From positions 1 through 64,000 of the forward strand of contig JAXMOK010000011.1 of assembly GCA_034669965.1 (NCBI GenBank): DNA of 64,000 nucleotides, written 5' to 3'. The first letter of the stretch is position 1. Each line of letters begins with the position of its first letter. The stretch comes from HXMU1420-13 sp034669965. GTDB lineage: Bacteria > Bacteroidota > Rhodothermia > Balneolales > Balneolaceae. Below the pieces are notes generated by a model. That model saw only the letters and a program-made list of their open reading frames with translations, had not been told where the DNA came from and made no database searches. Shown piece by piece: positions 1-8,592 of this stretch. The position numbers and the translations under genes were made by a program.

Positions 1-102
1 GGTAAACCTAAAATGAGTGTAATAAATGCAGTGAGAAGCAAACTAGTGCACCGCATGTTCTCGGTCATTAAACGACAAGAACCTTATGCATTGAACTATT
101 GA
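1..102 (+). pseudogene. IS110-family transposase, C-terminal end (cut by window edge)
   Basis: An open frame runs from base 1 to the TGA at 100-102 and encodes 34 residues including KMSVINAVRSKLVHRMF and ending KRQEPYALNY. This matches my knowledge of the C-terminal tail of IS110/IS116/IS902-family DEDD transposases, where a KMxVxNAVRxKLxxRxFAVxKR segment closes the catalytic Tnp20 domain. Only the tail is visible, so I cannot say whether the element upstream is intact. It is followed at once by non-coding DNA and the palindromic repeats at 158-380. IS110 elements carry a structured non-coding (bridge) RNA in a flank; none can be assigned here because the long flank lies outside the window. 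Confidence 0.75.
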
Positions 103-157
103 TTTTACCATAAGAATAGGAGGACTTATTTTAGATCATCTTGATATTTACACCCTT

Positions 158-380
158 TTGCGAGGAGCTTGCGACGAAGCAATCTCAGTTACGAGTTGTG
201 AATACTGAGATCACTTCGCTTCGCTCGTGAACGGATGCAAAAAGACAGATATTAGCCAGATCAACACTGAGCAGATTCTTCACCGCCATTCGGCGGATCA
301 GAATGACTTTCAAATTAACTGGTATACATTTATTAATTAACCTCACTCTCCTGATGCAGGAGAGGGTCGGGGTGAGGTGG
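158..380. repeat. Palindromic repeat cluster, left copy
   Basis: Three repeat elements stand in a row. At 158-236 is a copy of the GCGAGGAGC...GACGAAGCAATCTCAG...CTGAGATCACTTCG element. At 237-316 is an element containing CCGCCATTCGGCGGATCAGAATGAC. At 341-380 is a CTCTCCTGATGCAGGAGAG hairpin followed by a GGGTGAGGT tail. All three kinds recur at 10.5-13.4 kb. They are non-coding and end six bases before the stop codon of the M20 gene. Their palindromes could act as transcription ends or as targets of a REP-type transposase; this is inference. Confidence 0.8.
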
Positions 381-385
381 ATTTC

Positions 386-1828
386 CTACTGCTCAAAATC
401 CAACGGCGGTGGACCCGGAGGCACCATTCCTTCATACTCATAATCGCCTTTACGCTCGTTGAACTCAGCCTTCACTTGCTCAATCAACTCGGGATTGGTA
501 AATAAATCAACCATCGTCATCGACAATGCCTTTGAAGCATACACCAGTCCTTTATGCCCGATCGACATTCCACCGGATGCTACAACAGCCCACGAGTGCC
601 AAGGTGTACCTTTTGGCGCGGTGGTTACTCCCAACCGGATAGTTGGTGCCACAAAACTCACATCACCCACATCGGTTGAGCCTCCCATAGGATGTTCGGC
701 AGTTTCTTTAAGCGGATTAATTTCCATATCGATGCCCACTTCTTCTTTGCCGGTCGCCCGTTGAATGGCTTTAGCAAATTCTTCCTCTTCGGGCGTATAT
801 TCGATGGTTCCCAGCGTTTCTAGGTTTGCCTGCAAAGCAGTGCCACCGGTTCGGTTAGGTAACACTTCGTGAATTCCCGAAATCAACGACACTTGATGCT
901 CTACATTGGCCATAATTGCGGCTCCTTCGGCCATCGCCATCACGCGCTCGTACACTTCTTGCATGCCTGTACGTTTGGTGTCGCGCACTCGCACCCAGAT
1001 TTTAGAATAATCCGGCACTACATTTACCACTTTTCCTGCGTCCTGAATGTGATAATGAATACGAACCGTTGGCTTAATATGCTCGCGATACATATTTATA
1101 CCATCGGTGTATAATTCCAGGGCATCGCCGGCACTACGCCCGTTCCAAGGATCGCCGGAAGCATGTGCAGCCTGACCGTAAAATTCTACCAGGAAATCAA
1201 CCAAAGCTAAACTGCTTTGTACATTTGCGGATGTTTCCGCACTCGGATGCCAGTCCATCATCACATCAATATCATCAAACAAACCTGCGCGAATCATCCA
1301 AAGTTTACCGAAGAATTTTTCCTCTGCGGGGGTGCCGTAAAATCGAATAGTGCCTTCAAATTCGCCGGATTCAATCATTTCTTTGATGGTGATTGCCGCT
1401 CCAAGCGATGCTACACCAAATAAGTTATGTCCGCAGCCATGGCCCGGGGCACTTTCTACCAATGGAGACTTGAATGGCTTTGTTTCTTGGGATAAGCCGG
1501 GAAGTGCGTCAAACTCGCCCATAATGCCAATGGTTGGGCCATCTCCACGGCTGAATTCGGCAGTAAAAGCAGTGGGGATTTCGCCAACGCCACGTTTTAC
1601 GGTAAAGCCATGCATTTCGGCGAAATCGGCTAAAGCTTTGGCAGATTGATTTTCTTTGAAGGCGATCTCAGCATATTCCCAGATGTCGTCGCTGAGTGCG
1701 ATTAAATCAGCAGAGTGTTTTTCGACGCGATCAATTGCTTGGTTTTTTAAAGCGTCAACATTTGTTTGTGCCGAGAGGGTAATTGACGTCACCATCAATA
1801 ATAGTAAGAGCAAAGGTAGTTTTTTCAT
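386..1828 (-). CDS. Secreted M20-family amidohydrolase (AbgB-like)
   Basis: A 480-residue zinc-dependent amidohydrolase of the M20 peptidase family, closest in style to the p-aminobenzoyl-glutamate hydrolase subunit B (AbgB) group. Residues 1-20 are a signal peptide ending LSAQ, so the enzyme is exported. GEFDALPG near residue 104 and GHGCGHN at 129-135 carry the metal-binding Asp and His of the family; PAEEKFFG supplies the acidic pair and DWHPSAET a further His. A dimerisation domain probably occupies residues 205-320. The Pro-rich tail PPGPPPLDF is unusual. The gene lies 12 bases downstream of the outer-membrane-type gene 1841-2545 and is probably cotranscribed with it. The substrate is unknown; an aminoacyl or amide bond is expected. 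Confidence 0.85.
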   Translation of the reverse strand: MKKLPLLLLLLMVTSITLSAQTNVDALKNQAIDRVEKHSADLIALSDDIWEYAEIAFKENQSAKALADFAEMHGFTVKRGVGEIPTAFTAEFSRGDGPTIGIMGEFDALPGLSQETKPFKSPLVESAPGHGCGHNLFGVASLGAAITIKEMIESGEFEGTIRFYGTPAEEKFFGKLWMIRAGLFDDIDVMMDWHPSAETSANVQSSLALVDFLVEFYGQAAHASGDPWNGRSAGDALELYTDGINMYREHIKPTVRIHYHIQDAGKVVNVVPDYSKIWVRVRDTKRTGMQEVYERVMAMAEGAAIMANVEHQVSLISGIHEVLPNRTGGTALQANLETLGTIEYTPEEEEFAKAIQRATGKEEVGIDMEINPLKETAEHPMGGSTDVGDVSFVAPTIRLGVTTAPKGTPWHSWAVVASGGMSIGHKGLVYASKALSMTMVDLFTNPELIEQVKAEFNERKGDYEYEGMVPPGPPPLDFEQ

Positions 1829-1840
1829 GATAATCGGAAT

Positions 1841-2545
1841 TTAGAATCTGGTTGCGATACCAGCTTTTAGGGATGGATTGAGATCATCGTCGAAAACGAT
1901 TCCTAAATCGATTTGAGATTCAGCGTGGATCAAGTGAGCGATGCCAAATTCAAAGCTATTGGAATCGAAAAACTTTTCGTCTTTATAAGCATAGCCCAAA
2001 TAAACCGAGGTGCCAGGCGTAATTACATAGCCGGGGTTTACAGTAAAGTAAAAAGTAGGGTTATCAAAATCGCTGAATGCATAATTACCAAAACCAATAT
2101 TGGTATTAACTCCCAATTCTTCGGTTAAAGTAAAATCAGCTAAAAAATAAAACTCAGTGAAAAATTCTGTCTCGTCTGCTTTTAAAAATGGCAACGACGA
2201 TCGATTCATGGCAGAAATTTGTAACGAGCCATCGTTGGTATTGTAGAGTTTATGCTTTAGGATTAGGTATTGAGTAGACAGTTCCGAATCGCCATTTTCA
2301 GGAATAATTATAGAACCGGCCTCAAATTGAATTTCAAAAGCGTTGGTTAATCCCGCTCTAAAGAAAAATTCACCTATATTTGAGCCAGTTTCTGAGAAGG
2401 TAGCTCCGGCTTCGATACCATACATTCCGGAAGCGGTAGTGTTAGAGCTGAATCCAAAACCCGGCCGATCAGGACCAAATGAATTTTGAGCGAACAACGT
2501 ACCTGATGATATTAAGAGAACTACAAACAGAGAAAGTTTTTTCAT
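1841..2545 (-). CDS. Outer-membrane beta-barrel protein, phenol_MetA_deg-like transporter
   Basis: A 234-residue exported protein with a signal peptide (residues 1-19, ending LFAQ). The mature start contains GPDRPGFGFSSNTT, followed by alternating aromatic/hydrophobic strands and a C-terminal Phe (ATRF), as in an outer-membrane barrel. The DRPGFxxS start and repeated E-x-G strands resemble the MetA-pathway-of-phenol-degradation transporter family (PF13557), whose members are barrels of uncertain cargo. It is the first gene of a probable two-gene unit with the M20 amidohydrolase, which suggests that it lets the substrate or product through the outer membrane. The divergent mnmE gene starts 83 bases away. 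Confidence 0.65.
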   Translation of the reverse strand: MKKLSLFVVLLISSGTLFAQNSFGPDRPGFGFSSNTTASGMYGIEAGATFSETGSNIGEFFFRAGLTNAFEIQFEAGSIIIPENGDSELSTQYLILKHKLYNTNDGSLQISAMNRSSLPFLKADETEFFTEFYFLADFTLTEELGVNTNIGFGNYAFSDFDNPTFYFTVNPGYVITPGTSVYLGYAYKDEKFFDSNSFEFGIAHLIHAESQIDLGIVFDDDLNPSLKAGIATRF

Positions 2546-2628
2546 TACTGATAAAGTTAATATTAAATGTTGGTTAGAGTGATGACTAATGCGATGATGT
2601 TAAAGGATTTATAGTAGAAATAAGGATT

Positions 2629-4020
2629 ATGAAAAACAATACAATGCAAGATTCGGTTGAGCAAAAAAAAGCAATTGCCGCAATTGCAACACCGATAGGT
2701 GAAGGAGGAATTGCGGTGATCAGGGTTTCGGGGAAAGATGCCATCACAAAAGTGAATTCGATATTTAAGGGAAAAGATATTGAGGCTCAGAAATCGCACA
2801 CGGTTCATTTTGGTAAGATTATAGACAAACAAAGCCATCCTGTAGATGAAGTGTTAGCCACTATTTTTCGATCACCAAAAAGCTACACCGGCGAAGATAC
2901 CATTGAAATTTCGTGCCACGGTGGGGTGTTGGTCACCCAAAAAGTATTGGAAACAATTCTGGATGCTGGTGTGCAGGCAGCAGAAGCCGGTGAGTTTACC
3001 CAACGGGCGTTTCTTAACGGCAAAATGGATTTAGATCAAGCCGAAGCAGTTGCGGATATCATTCACGCCAAAAGTGTGAAAGCAGTAGATGCTGCTCACC
3101 AGCAGTTGGAAGGGCGATTAGGCGAACACATCAAGAAATTTCGGCAACAAATTATTGACGCCACTGCCATGGTTGAGTTGGAACTCGATTTTATTGAAGA
3201 AGACGTTGAATTTGCCAATAAAGAGCAGCTCATGAAATTGTTGGTGGATGTTTCCGCCGAGATAAACTCGTTGCTGGAAACCTATGAAACCGGCAGGCTG
3301 GTAAAAGATGGGGTTAAAACAGTGCTCATCGGTCGCCCAAATGCAGGAAAGTCTACCCTTTTAAACACGCTTGTTGGCAGTGATCGCGCAATCGTTACCG
3401 ATATTGCCGGAACCACTCGCGATACCATCGACGTGGATTGGAATTACGAAGGGCTGTTGTTCAAATTGATTGATACTGCAGGATTGCGTGAAACCGACGA
3501 CGTGGTTGAGGCCGAAGGGGTGAAACGGTCGCAAAAAGCATTTGAGCAAGCTGATTTAGTAGTATATCTGAAGGATTTGTCGCACCCGTTTACGGTTGAG
3601 GAACGAACTGAAATCAATGAATTTCAACAACGAGCCGGTGAAACGCCTTTTATTCTGATCGGCACCAAGGCCGACATCGAACAAGTGAACGATTGGCGCA
3701 CGGAATTTGATTTGAAGATATCGGCACTTTCGGGCGATGCTATCAACAATCTGAAAGCAACACTTAAAGTACGTGCACTCGAAAACAAGCATTACGATGC
3801 CTCCAGTTTGCTGGTAACTTCATCTCGCCACCGTGATGCTTTGAAGAAAGCGAACGAGCAAGTTCAGGCGGCAATCAATGGCTTAAACATGGGTATGACC
3901 GGCGACTTTCTTTCCATCGATTTGCGGGCAGCATTAAATGCTTTGGGCACGATAACGGGTGAAATCACCAACGAACATATTCTTGATTCGATATTTTCGA
4001 GGTTTTGTATTGGTAAGTAA
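2629..4020 (+). CDS. mnmE: tRNA uridine-5-carboxymethylaminomethyl GTPase MnmE
   Basis: A 463-residue MnmE (TrmE), the GTPase that with MnmG installs cm5U/cmnm5U at wobble position 34 of some tRNAs in the cytoplasm. The N-terminal tetrahydrofolate-binding domain (about residues 14-130) contains AIATPIGEGGIAVIRVSG. The G domain has the P-loop GRPNAGKST near residue 235, the G2 segment IAGTTRDTID, G3 DTAGL, and a GTKAD motif as G4. The protein ends FCIGK, the C-terminal FCIGK signature needed for catalysis. Length is as usual for the family. ATG at 2629 is taken as the start; a second ATG at 2644 would remove five residues. mnmG is not in the window. Confidence 0.97.
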   Translation: MKNNTMQDSVEQKKAIAAIATPIGEGGIAVIRVSGKDAITKVNSIFKGKDIEAQKSHTVHFGKIIDKQSHPVDEVLATIFRSPKSYTGEDTIEISCHGGVLVTQKVLETILDAGVQAAEAGEFTQRAFLNGKMDLDQAEAVADIIHAKSVKAVDAAHQQLEGRLGEHIKKFRQQIIDATAMVELELDFIEEDVEFANKEQLMKLLVDVSAEINSLLETYETGRLVKDGVKTVLIGRPNAGKSTLLNTLVGSDRAIVTDIAGTTRDTIDVDWNYEGLLFKLIDTAGLRETDDVVEAEGVKRSQKAFEQADLVVYLKDLSHPFTVEERTEINEFQQRAGETPFILIGTKADIEQVNDWRTEFDLKISALSGDAINNLKATLKVRALENKHYDASSLLVTSSRHRDALKKANEQVQAAINGLNMGMTGDFLSIDLRAALNALGTITGEITNEHILDSIFSRFCIGK

Positions 4021-4152
4021 CAATTAATTATAGTTATTGAGCTAAAATCATTTTTATATGTGCATAATAGAAGCCCCGTTCAGGGATTTGATTAAAGACA
4101 CTGTTTAAAAAACCGATAATTAGGACTTATAATGAGAAAAAAAACTTAGAAG

Positions 4153-4386
4153 ATGACATTGCCAGATGCAAATAATCCTGTATGGGAGAGATTAATTACC
4201 GGGAAAGTAACCCGAGAATTCGAGTTATTTGCTATAAAAGTATTAATAAGTGAATTAAAACATACTTATCTAGCACAACCTACTGAAGCAACACTAAGAT
4301 CGTGTTCGCGAAAACTGCATGCTTTTTTCAAGTTTAATCAAAACAATCCACGTGCTTTTTCAGACCTGATGAAAATTTTTAACTAA
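4153..4386 (+). CDS. Small conserved-looking protein, partner of the next gene
   Basis: A 77-residue hydrophilic protein with no signal peptide or membrane segment. It looks largely helical, with a central VLISELKHTYLAQPT and a basic half (RSCSRKLHAFFKF). I do not recognise a named domain. It ends seven bases before the ATG of the 328-residue gene at 4394, so the two are almost certainly cotranscribed and probably work together. A start one codon after an AGAAG stretch at 4148 is plausible. It might be a small regulator or adaptor, but nothing in the sequence proves this. Confidence 0.7.
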   Translation: MTLPDANNPVWERLITGKVTREFELFAIKVLISELKHTYLAQPTEATLRSCSRKLHAFFKFNQNNPRAFSDLMKIFN

Positions 4387-4393
4387 CTGATTT

Positions 4394-5380
4394 ATGAAAA
4401 CTCAGATCAGAAGCGTTGGCCAAGTAACAGCAATGATAAAAGCAGGAAAGACATTGTTGATTGCAGGAAATGAAAAGCTTATTAAGCTTTTGCCAAAAGG
4501 AGACTGGATTGCCGGCACCACTCCTTATTTTATGGATTACAAAGGTGGAACGTTTACTGAAACTGAATTATTTATCTCTGAATTACCAAAAAGTATCATT
4601 TCAACTAAACATCTGGTTTACAATGTTGATAATATTCAACGGATTTATGATGATGCCTATAACAATGGCTTCAGCATTATAATTATGCCTTCCGGTAGCG
4701 ATATCCACACTTCATTTGCTTTAAATTGTGGTAAATACCACGGTTTTGCAAACAAGCCTCTCGTGGGGTGGGTTTCTGGAATAAATATCGACAAAGCCGA
4801 ATATACAACCCCCAAAGTATTTGATGGCCAAACGGGTGATGAGTTGACTGATGAAGCAGTTGTTATACATGCATCTTTGCCAAACAAAAAAATCGCATAC
4901 ATAGATATGATCAACATATTTGAACAAGGCGAGAGTGATGAACTGAAATTTCCGGTTGATGGATTTTTGACCAAAGACGTTTATGTAAATGGAACCCGGA
5001 AAAATTTCGCAGAATATATTGAAAGCAATAAAATCAGTCTTAAACAGCCATTAGTAGCCAATTCTTTTGGTGCAAGGCTAAATACCAGTTTTCATAAAAT
5101 CGAAAACAATAAAGTGTATTTTTACGCACCTGTATTTTCTAATACGGTATATAAAATTGCAAAGCCAATTCAGGATTATGTATTCGATTTTTTTAAACAA
5201 ATTCCTATCGGAGTAAGCAAAAAAGTAGTTTTCTCCTGTAATTGTATACTCAATTATCAATATGCAGAGTTAGAAGGGCGTCCTACATTTGGCTTTGCAG
5301 GCCCGGTAACTTTTGGCGAAATAGGATACCGTTTATTAAACCAAACCATGGTTTATCTCACCATTGAGGATATCGATTAA
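4394..5380 (+). CDS. Uncharacterised protein with FIST-like C-terminus
   Basis: A 328-residue soluble protein without signal peptide. The N-terminal part contains LPKGDWIAGTTPYFM near residue 36. The C-terminal part contains SCNCILNYQYAELEG, then FGFAGPVTFGEIGYRLLNQT. The order Gly-rich turn, T-F-G-E-I, LLNQT resembles the end of FIST_C ligand-binding domains (GFxTYGEI...HNQT), which are sensory domains tied to histidine kinases or chemoreceptors. I tentatively link it to an uncharacterised DUF family (perhaps DUF6976), but this is from memory. It follows the 77-residue gene by seven bases and is closed by the bidirectional terminator at 5396-5423. A sensory rather than enzymatic role is inference. 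Confidence 0.6.
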   Translation: MKTQIRSVGQVTAMIKAGKTLLIAGNEKLIKLLPKGDWIAGTTPYFMDYKGGTFTETELFISELPKSIISTKHLVYNVDNIQRIYDDAYNNGFSIIIMPSGSDIHTSFALNCGKYHGFANKPLVGWVSGINIDKAEYTTPKVFDGQTGDELTDEAVVIHASLPNKKIAYIDMINIFEQGESDELKFPVDGFLTKDVYVNGTRKNFAEYIESNKISLKQPLVANSFGARLNTSFHKIENNKVYFYAPVFSNTVYKIAKPIQDYVFDFFKQIPIGVSKKVVFSCNCILNYQYAELEGRPTFGFAGPVTFGEIGYRLLNQTMVYLTIEDID

Positions 5381-5395
5381 CTCCTCGAAATAAAA

Positions 5396-5423
5396 AAAGC
5401 CTCTTTTGGTGTAAAGAGGCTTT
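5396..5423. terminator. Bidirectional intrinsic terminator
   Basis: An 11-bp perfect stem (AAAGCCTCTTT / AAAGAGGCTTT) with a 6-nt loop, flanked by A-runs on the left and right. It can stop both the FIST-like gene on the plus strand and secG on the minus strand. Confidence 0.9.
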
Positions 5424-5441
5424 AAAAAAAGATTCTACGAC

Positions 5442-5822
5442 TTAGTTATCGTCGTTGCTGTTATCCTCGTTTGTTGCTGGAGGAGGTGGCGTTTGCACCG
5501 GAACTGCTGATTGAGTTTGCGATGGTGCGCTAATGTCGTTTATCGGAGCACCTTGCTGTAACACCGAATTGCCCGATTGTTGGCGATCGATAGCAAAGTT
5601 CGCAAGTACACAAAGCACTAAGAATGCACCGCCTAAAATGGAAGTTGCGCGCGACAATAAATCGGCAGTTCTGCGTGCACCAAGTCCACCGGCACCGGCG
5701 TCAAGTCCGCCTCCGCCACCAATTCCGGAAAGGCCTTGACCTTGCCCATTCTGCAGCAGCACTACTAAAGTTAATAGTGCGCAAATAATTGTGATAACAG
5801 CTATAATTATGTTGTAAAGCAT
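5442..5822 (-). CDS. secG: Preprotein translocase subunit SecG
   Basis: A 126-residue SecG, the small non-essential subunit of the SecYEG channel. The first membrane helix (about residues 2-24) is followed by LLQNGQGQGLSGIGGG, the conserved cytoplasmic Gly/Gln loop. A second helix lies around residues 60-84 (ATSILGGAFLVLCVLANF). The tail from about residue 85 is rich in Gln, Pro and Asp and ends in an acidic stretch, longer than in Escherichia coli and common in Bacteroidota. It is convergent with the preceding gene and shares the terminator at 5396-5423. The divergent MscS gene starts 86 bases away. Confidence 0.93.
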   Translation of the reverse strand: MLYNIIIAVITIICALLTLVVLLQNGQGQGLSGIGGGGGLDAGAGGLGARRTADLLSRATSILGGAFLVLCVLANFAIDRQQSGNSVLQQGAPINDISAPSQTQSAVPVQTPPPPATNEDNSNDDN

Positions 5823-5908
5823 TTTGTAATCAACTAAACTTTCAAAAGACTACTAAGATACCCAAATTTTGAATATGAAACCAAGCAAAAGCGACATCGG
5901 AATACAAA

Positions 5909-6841
5909 ATGGGTGAAAGAATTGAAAACATTCAGCAGGATTTGATGGATTACTTCATCAACTCGCCAGATTTGACCGCCAAGATTATCGAAACACTGGG
6001 TGTTTTTGTATTGCTATGGTTGCTACGATTTATCATTCTTAGGATTGTTACCAATAAAACAGAAAACAATCGTACGCAATATAAATGGCGTAAAAACCTT
6101 TCATACGGAAGTTTTTTTATAGGTTTTTTAGCTGTAATCCAGATTTGGTATTCGGGCATACAATCGGTTGCAACATTTTTAGGTTTATTGAGTGCGGGTG
6201 TTGCTATCGCCTTGAAAGACCCCGTCACCGATTTGGCTGCTTGGATGTTTATTATATGGAGGCGCCCGTTTGATGTAGGTGACCGCATCGAATTAGACAA
6301 TTATAAAGGCGATGTGATCGATATTCGCCCGTTCAAATTCACCATTCTTGAGATCGGAAATTGGGTGGGAGCCGATCAAAGTACAGGTCGCGTAATTCAC
6401 ATACCCAACCATAAAGTGTTTTCACATCAATTGGCAAACTACACCAGCGATTTCGAATTTATTTGGAACGAGGTTCAAGTGCTTGTTACGTTTGAAAGCG
6501 ATTGGAAAAAAGCAAAGCAGATTTTGTTTGATATTATCAACGAGGTATCGCAAGAATTTATTCAAAGTGCCGAGCGACAAATTGCGAATGCATCGAAATC
6601 GTATTTAATCGAATTCAGATATCTAACCCCGATTGTGTACACTGATGTGAAGGCAAGTGGAATCAATCTTACTGTTCGATACCTTACGAATCCACGACGT
6701 AGGAGAGGTACTTCGCAAGTGATTTGGGAACATGTGCTCGATGAATTTCAAAAACATGATGACATCGATTTTGCATATCCGACGATCCGGTATTACGAAA
6801 ACCCTAAAGAAGGAAAGCCGGGCACTCGACCAGCCGAATGA
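5909..6841 (+). CDS. MscS-family mechanosensitive ion channel
   Basis: A 310-residue inner-membrane protein of the small-conductance mechanosensitive channel family. Helices lie around residues 22-45 and 67-85, and the pore-lining TM3 is LGLLSAGVAIALKDPVTDLA near residue 93. The beta domain follows, with RRPFDVGDRIELDNYKGDVIDI and the IPNHKVFSHQLANYT segment typical of MscS. In place of the usual GxxxG-rich pore end it has AGVAIALKDP, a common variant. The C-terminal alpha/beta domain runs to about residue 290. The channel should open under membrane tension to release solutes. It stands alone between divergent secG and the convergent SRAP-like gene. Confidence 0.92.
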   Translation: MGERIENIQQDLMDYFINSPDLTAKIIETLGVFVLLWLLRFIILRIVTNKTENNRTQYKWRKNLSYGSFFIGFLAVIQIWYSGIQSVATFLGLLSAGVAIALKDPVTDLAAWMFIIWRRPFDVGDRIELDNYKGDVIDIRPFKFTILEIGNWVGADQSTGRVIHIPNHKVFSHQLANYTSDFEFIWNEVQVLVTFESDWKKAKQILFDIINEVSQEFIQSAERQIANASKSYLIEFRYLTPIVYTDVKASGINLTVRYLTNPRRRRGTSQVIWEHVLDEFQKHDDIDFAYPTIRYYENPKEGKPGTRPAE

Positions 6842-6870
6842 TTGCATTCAAAAGATGAATATAGCAATCA

Positions 6871-7503
6871 CTAATCATCTTCATCCTTTACTTTTGGGAT
6901 AGGCTGCAACAACTCCGGACCGTTATTGTCAAGATCATTCACCAAATCCGGAACTCTGAAAATGGTCATGTCCGGCATAATTAAAGTATGTTGAAATCCG
7001 CTTCTGATAATTTCTGGAGCCGAACCGATACACCAGTTTTCATATTGAGTGGGGTCTAAAATAGCAGGCATGCTTTTGTTAATCGGTTGCAACAAAACAT
7101 TGGCTTCTCGAGATAAAATGGTAAAGCGTTTGTAGTATTCATCCTGTTGTGTGATAAAACCCGCAATGCCAATAATAGGCTGTGAATGAATGCGAACATA
7201 AAAAGGCAATGAACCTTTGGTTACTTGATTCCATACATAGAACCCAGAAATCGGAACTACGCAAGGTGCAGCAATCAAGTGTTGGTGCCTAGGTTTTAAT
7301 GCTTGATCGTTAGCAATGTGAGGAGTTTGGGCATCCCAAATTGCCAGCTCGATTATGTTTGATTTACGATTACATTTTAGGATTGGAAGAATTTGACCCG
7401 GTGCAGCATTATAGGTGGGATCAAAAGTATTTTCGAGTTCAAAATTTGCGTTAAATGCTTCATGCAATTCGATAGAGTTGGTTTGTAAAACATATCGCTG
7501 CAT
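6871..7503 (-). CDS. SRAP-domain (YedK/HMCES-like) protein lacking catalytic residues
   Basis: A 210-residue SRAP fold. Active members cross-link abasic sites in single-stranded DNA through Cys2. Here the start reads MQRYVL instead of the usual MCGRY, so Cys2 is missing. The conserved Asn of YNAAPGQ (residue 32) is kept. The catalytic Glu of GFYEW is Val90 (ISGFYVW), and the catalytic His of IHxRMPVIL is Asn142 (INKSMPAIL). The rest of the fold (PTYNAAPGQ, PCVVPISGFY, SMPAIL) is well conserved, so the gene is not a random wreck. No alternative start restoring Met-Cys exists directly upstream, where the frame reads Arg-Phe-Asp. It is probably a DNA-binding pseudoenzyme. It is divergent from the CPBP gene. 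Confidence 0.8.
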   Translation of the reverse strand: MQRYVLQTNSIELHEAFNANFELENTFDPTYNAAPGQILPILKCNRKSNIIELAIWDAQTPHIANDQALKPRHQHLIAAPCVVPISGFYVWNQVTKGSLPFYVRIHSQPIIGIAGFITQQDEYYKRFTILSREANVLLQPINKSMPAILDPTQYENWCIGSAPEIIRSGFQHTLIMPDMTIFRVPDLVNDLDNNGPELLQPIPKVKDEDD

Positions 7504-7568
7504 ATCGAAACGAAAACTAAATTAGTAGTATAATAGGAGCTTATAACAATTAAACTTCAGCGTTTAGT

Positions 7569-8498
7569 ATGAACCCCTTTCTAAATAAATCTGAGATGAG
7601 GCTTAGGGCCGGATTTCGCATCCCGGTTTATCTTCTCATAACCTTCCTCATCATGACTATTGGCAATGCATTGCCATTAAAAGGAGTTCAGTATTTTATT
7701 ACCTCGTTGTTCACATTCGGGTTTTTCTGGATGGCGTTTCGGTTTATGGATAATCGCAAGAACATTAAATCAGCCGGCCTGGATCTTAGTACCGAATGGT
7801 GGCGTGAATTTGGTGTAGGGGCGGGCATAGCATTTTTAGCAATGCTATTTATTTTTTTGGTAGAATGGGCAGGTGGAGATTTAATATATATGGGTTTTAG
7901 CTGGCAAAATGCCGCTGAAACCAGCTGGATTATTCCGTTTTTCTTGTTCTTTATTCAAATGGCAAATGTTGGTTTTTACGAAGAAGTAATGAGTCGATCG
8001 TACTTGATTCCCAACTTCAAAGAAGCATTCACTTTTGGTAGAATAACCCCTAAAAATGCTACTGTTATAGCAATTCTGTTTAGTTCGGTAATTTTTAGTT
8101 TAGCTCATGGTGCCAATCCTAATCTCACCTATTTAGCATTAATCAATATTACTTTGGCGGGAATAATGCTAGCCATACCGTATGTGCTAACAGGAAGGCT
8201 TGCGTATTCGGTGGGTATTCACTTTGCATGGAATTTTGCCCAAGGCGGAATATTCGGCTTTAGAGTGAGTGGGTTACCGATTCGGGGATCGCTCATCCAG
8301 ATTCAACAGGTAGGAAACCCAACGTGGACAGGCGGCTCTTTTGGCCCCGAAGGCGGCTTGATAGGAACGTTAGCAATTCTATTGGTGGCTTATTTAACCA
8401 TTGTTTGGATAAGAAAATCGCAGGGAAATCTGTTATTGCACCCGTTTTTTACAACTTCTTATCTCGAAAACGAGCAACACGGTCAAGAAAAGCCCTAA
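7569..8498 (+). CDS. CPBP-family intramembrane metalloprotease
   Basis: A 309-residue multi-pass membrane protein of the CPBP (CAAX protease and bacteriocin-processing, Abi) family. The glutamate motif EEVMSR is at residues 138-143 (EExxxR). A second motif, FSLAHGANPN near residue 177, gives the first His, and HFAWNFAQG near residue 218 gives HxxxN. Together they form the intramembrane zinc or Glu-dependent active site. About seven to eight hydrophobic segments are visible. Members cleave membrane-anchored peptides, some in bacteriocin immunity and some in signalling; the substrate here is unknown. The gene ends 94 bases before the degenerate helicase. Confidence 0.9.
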   Translation: MNPFLNKSEMRLRAGFRIPVYLLITFLIMTIGNALPLKGVQYFITSLFTFGFFWMAFRFMDNRKNIKSAGLDLSTEWWREFGVGAGIAFLAMLFIFLVEWAGGDLIYMGFSWQNAAETSWIIPFFLFFIQMANVGFYEEVMSRSYLIPNFKEAFTFGRITPKNATVIAILFSSVIFSLAHGANPNLTYLALINITLAGIMLAIPYVLTGRLAYSVGIHFAWNFAQGGIFGFRVSGLPIRGSLIQIQQVGNPTWTGGSFGPEGGLIGTLAILLVAYLTIVWIRKSQGNLLLHPFFTTSYLENEQHGQEKP

Positions 8499-8592
8499 GC
8501 TTGTTTCAATCTTTCGTATATTAAAGCGTTCCACGTGTGGAACATTGATCTTTGAAAATTGAACACATAAGCCAAACGAAAGAGGTGTAACA

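Noticed and set aside
2563..4020. mnmE as marker of a replication origin
   Set aside because: rnpA, yidC, mnmG, parA and dnaA are not adjacent, so the presence of mnmE alone says nothing here.
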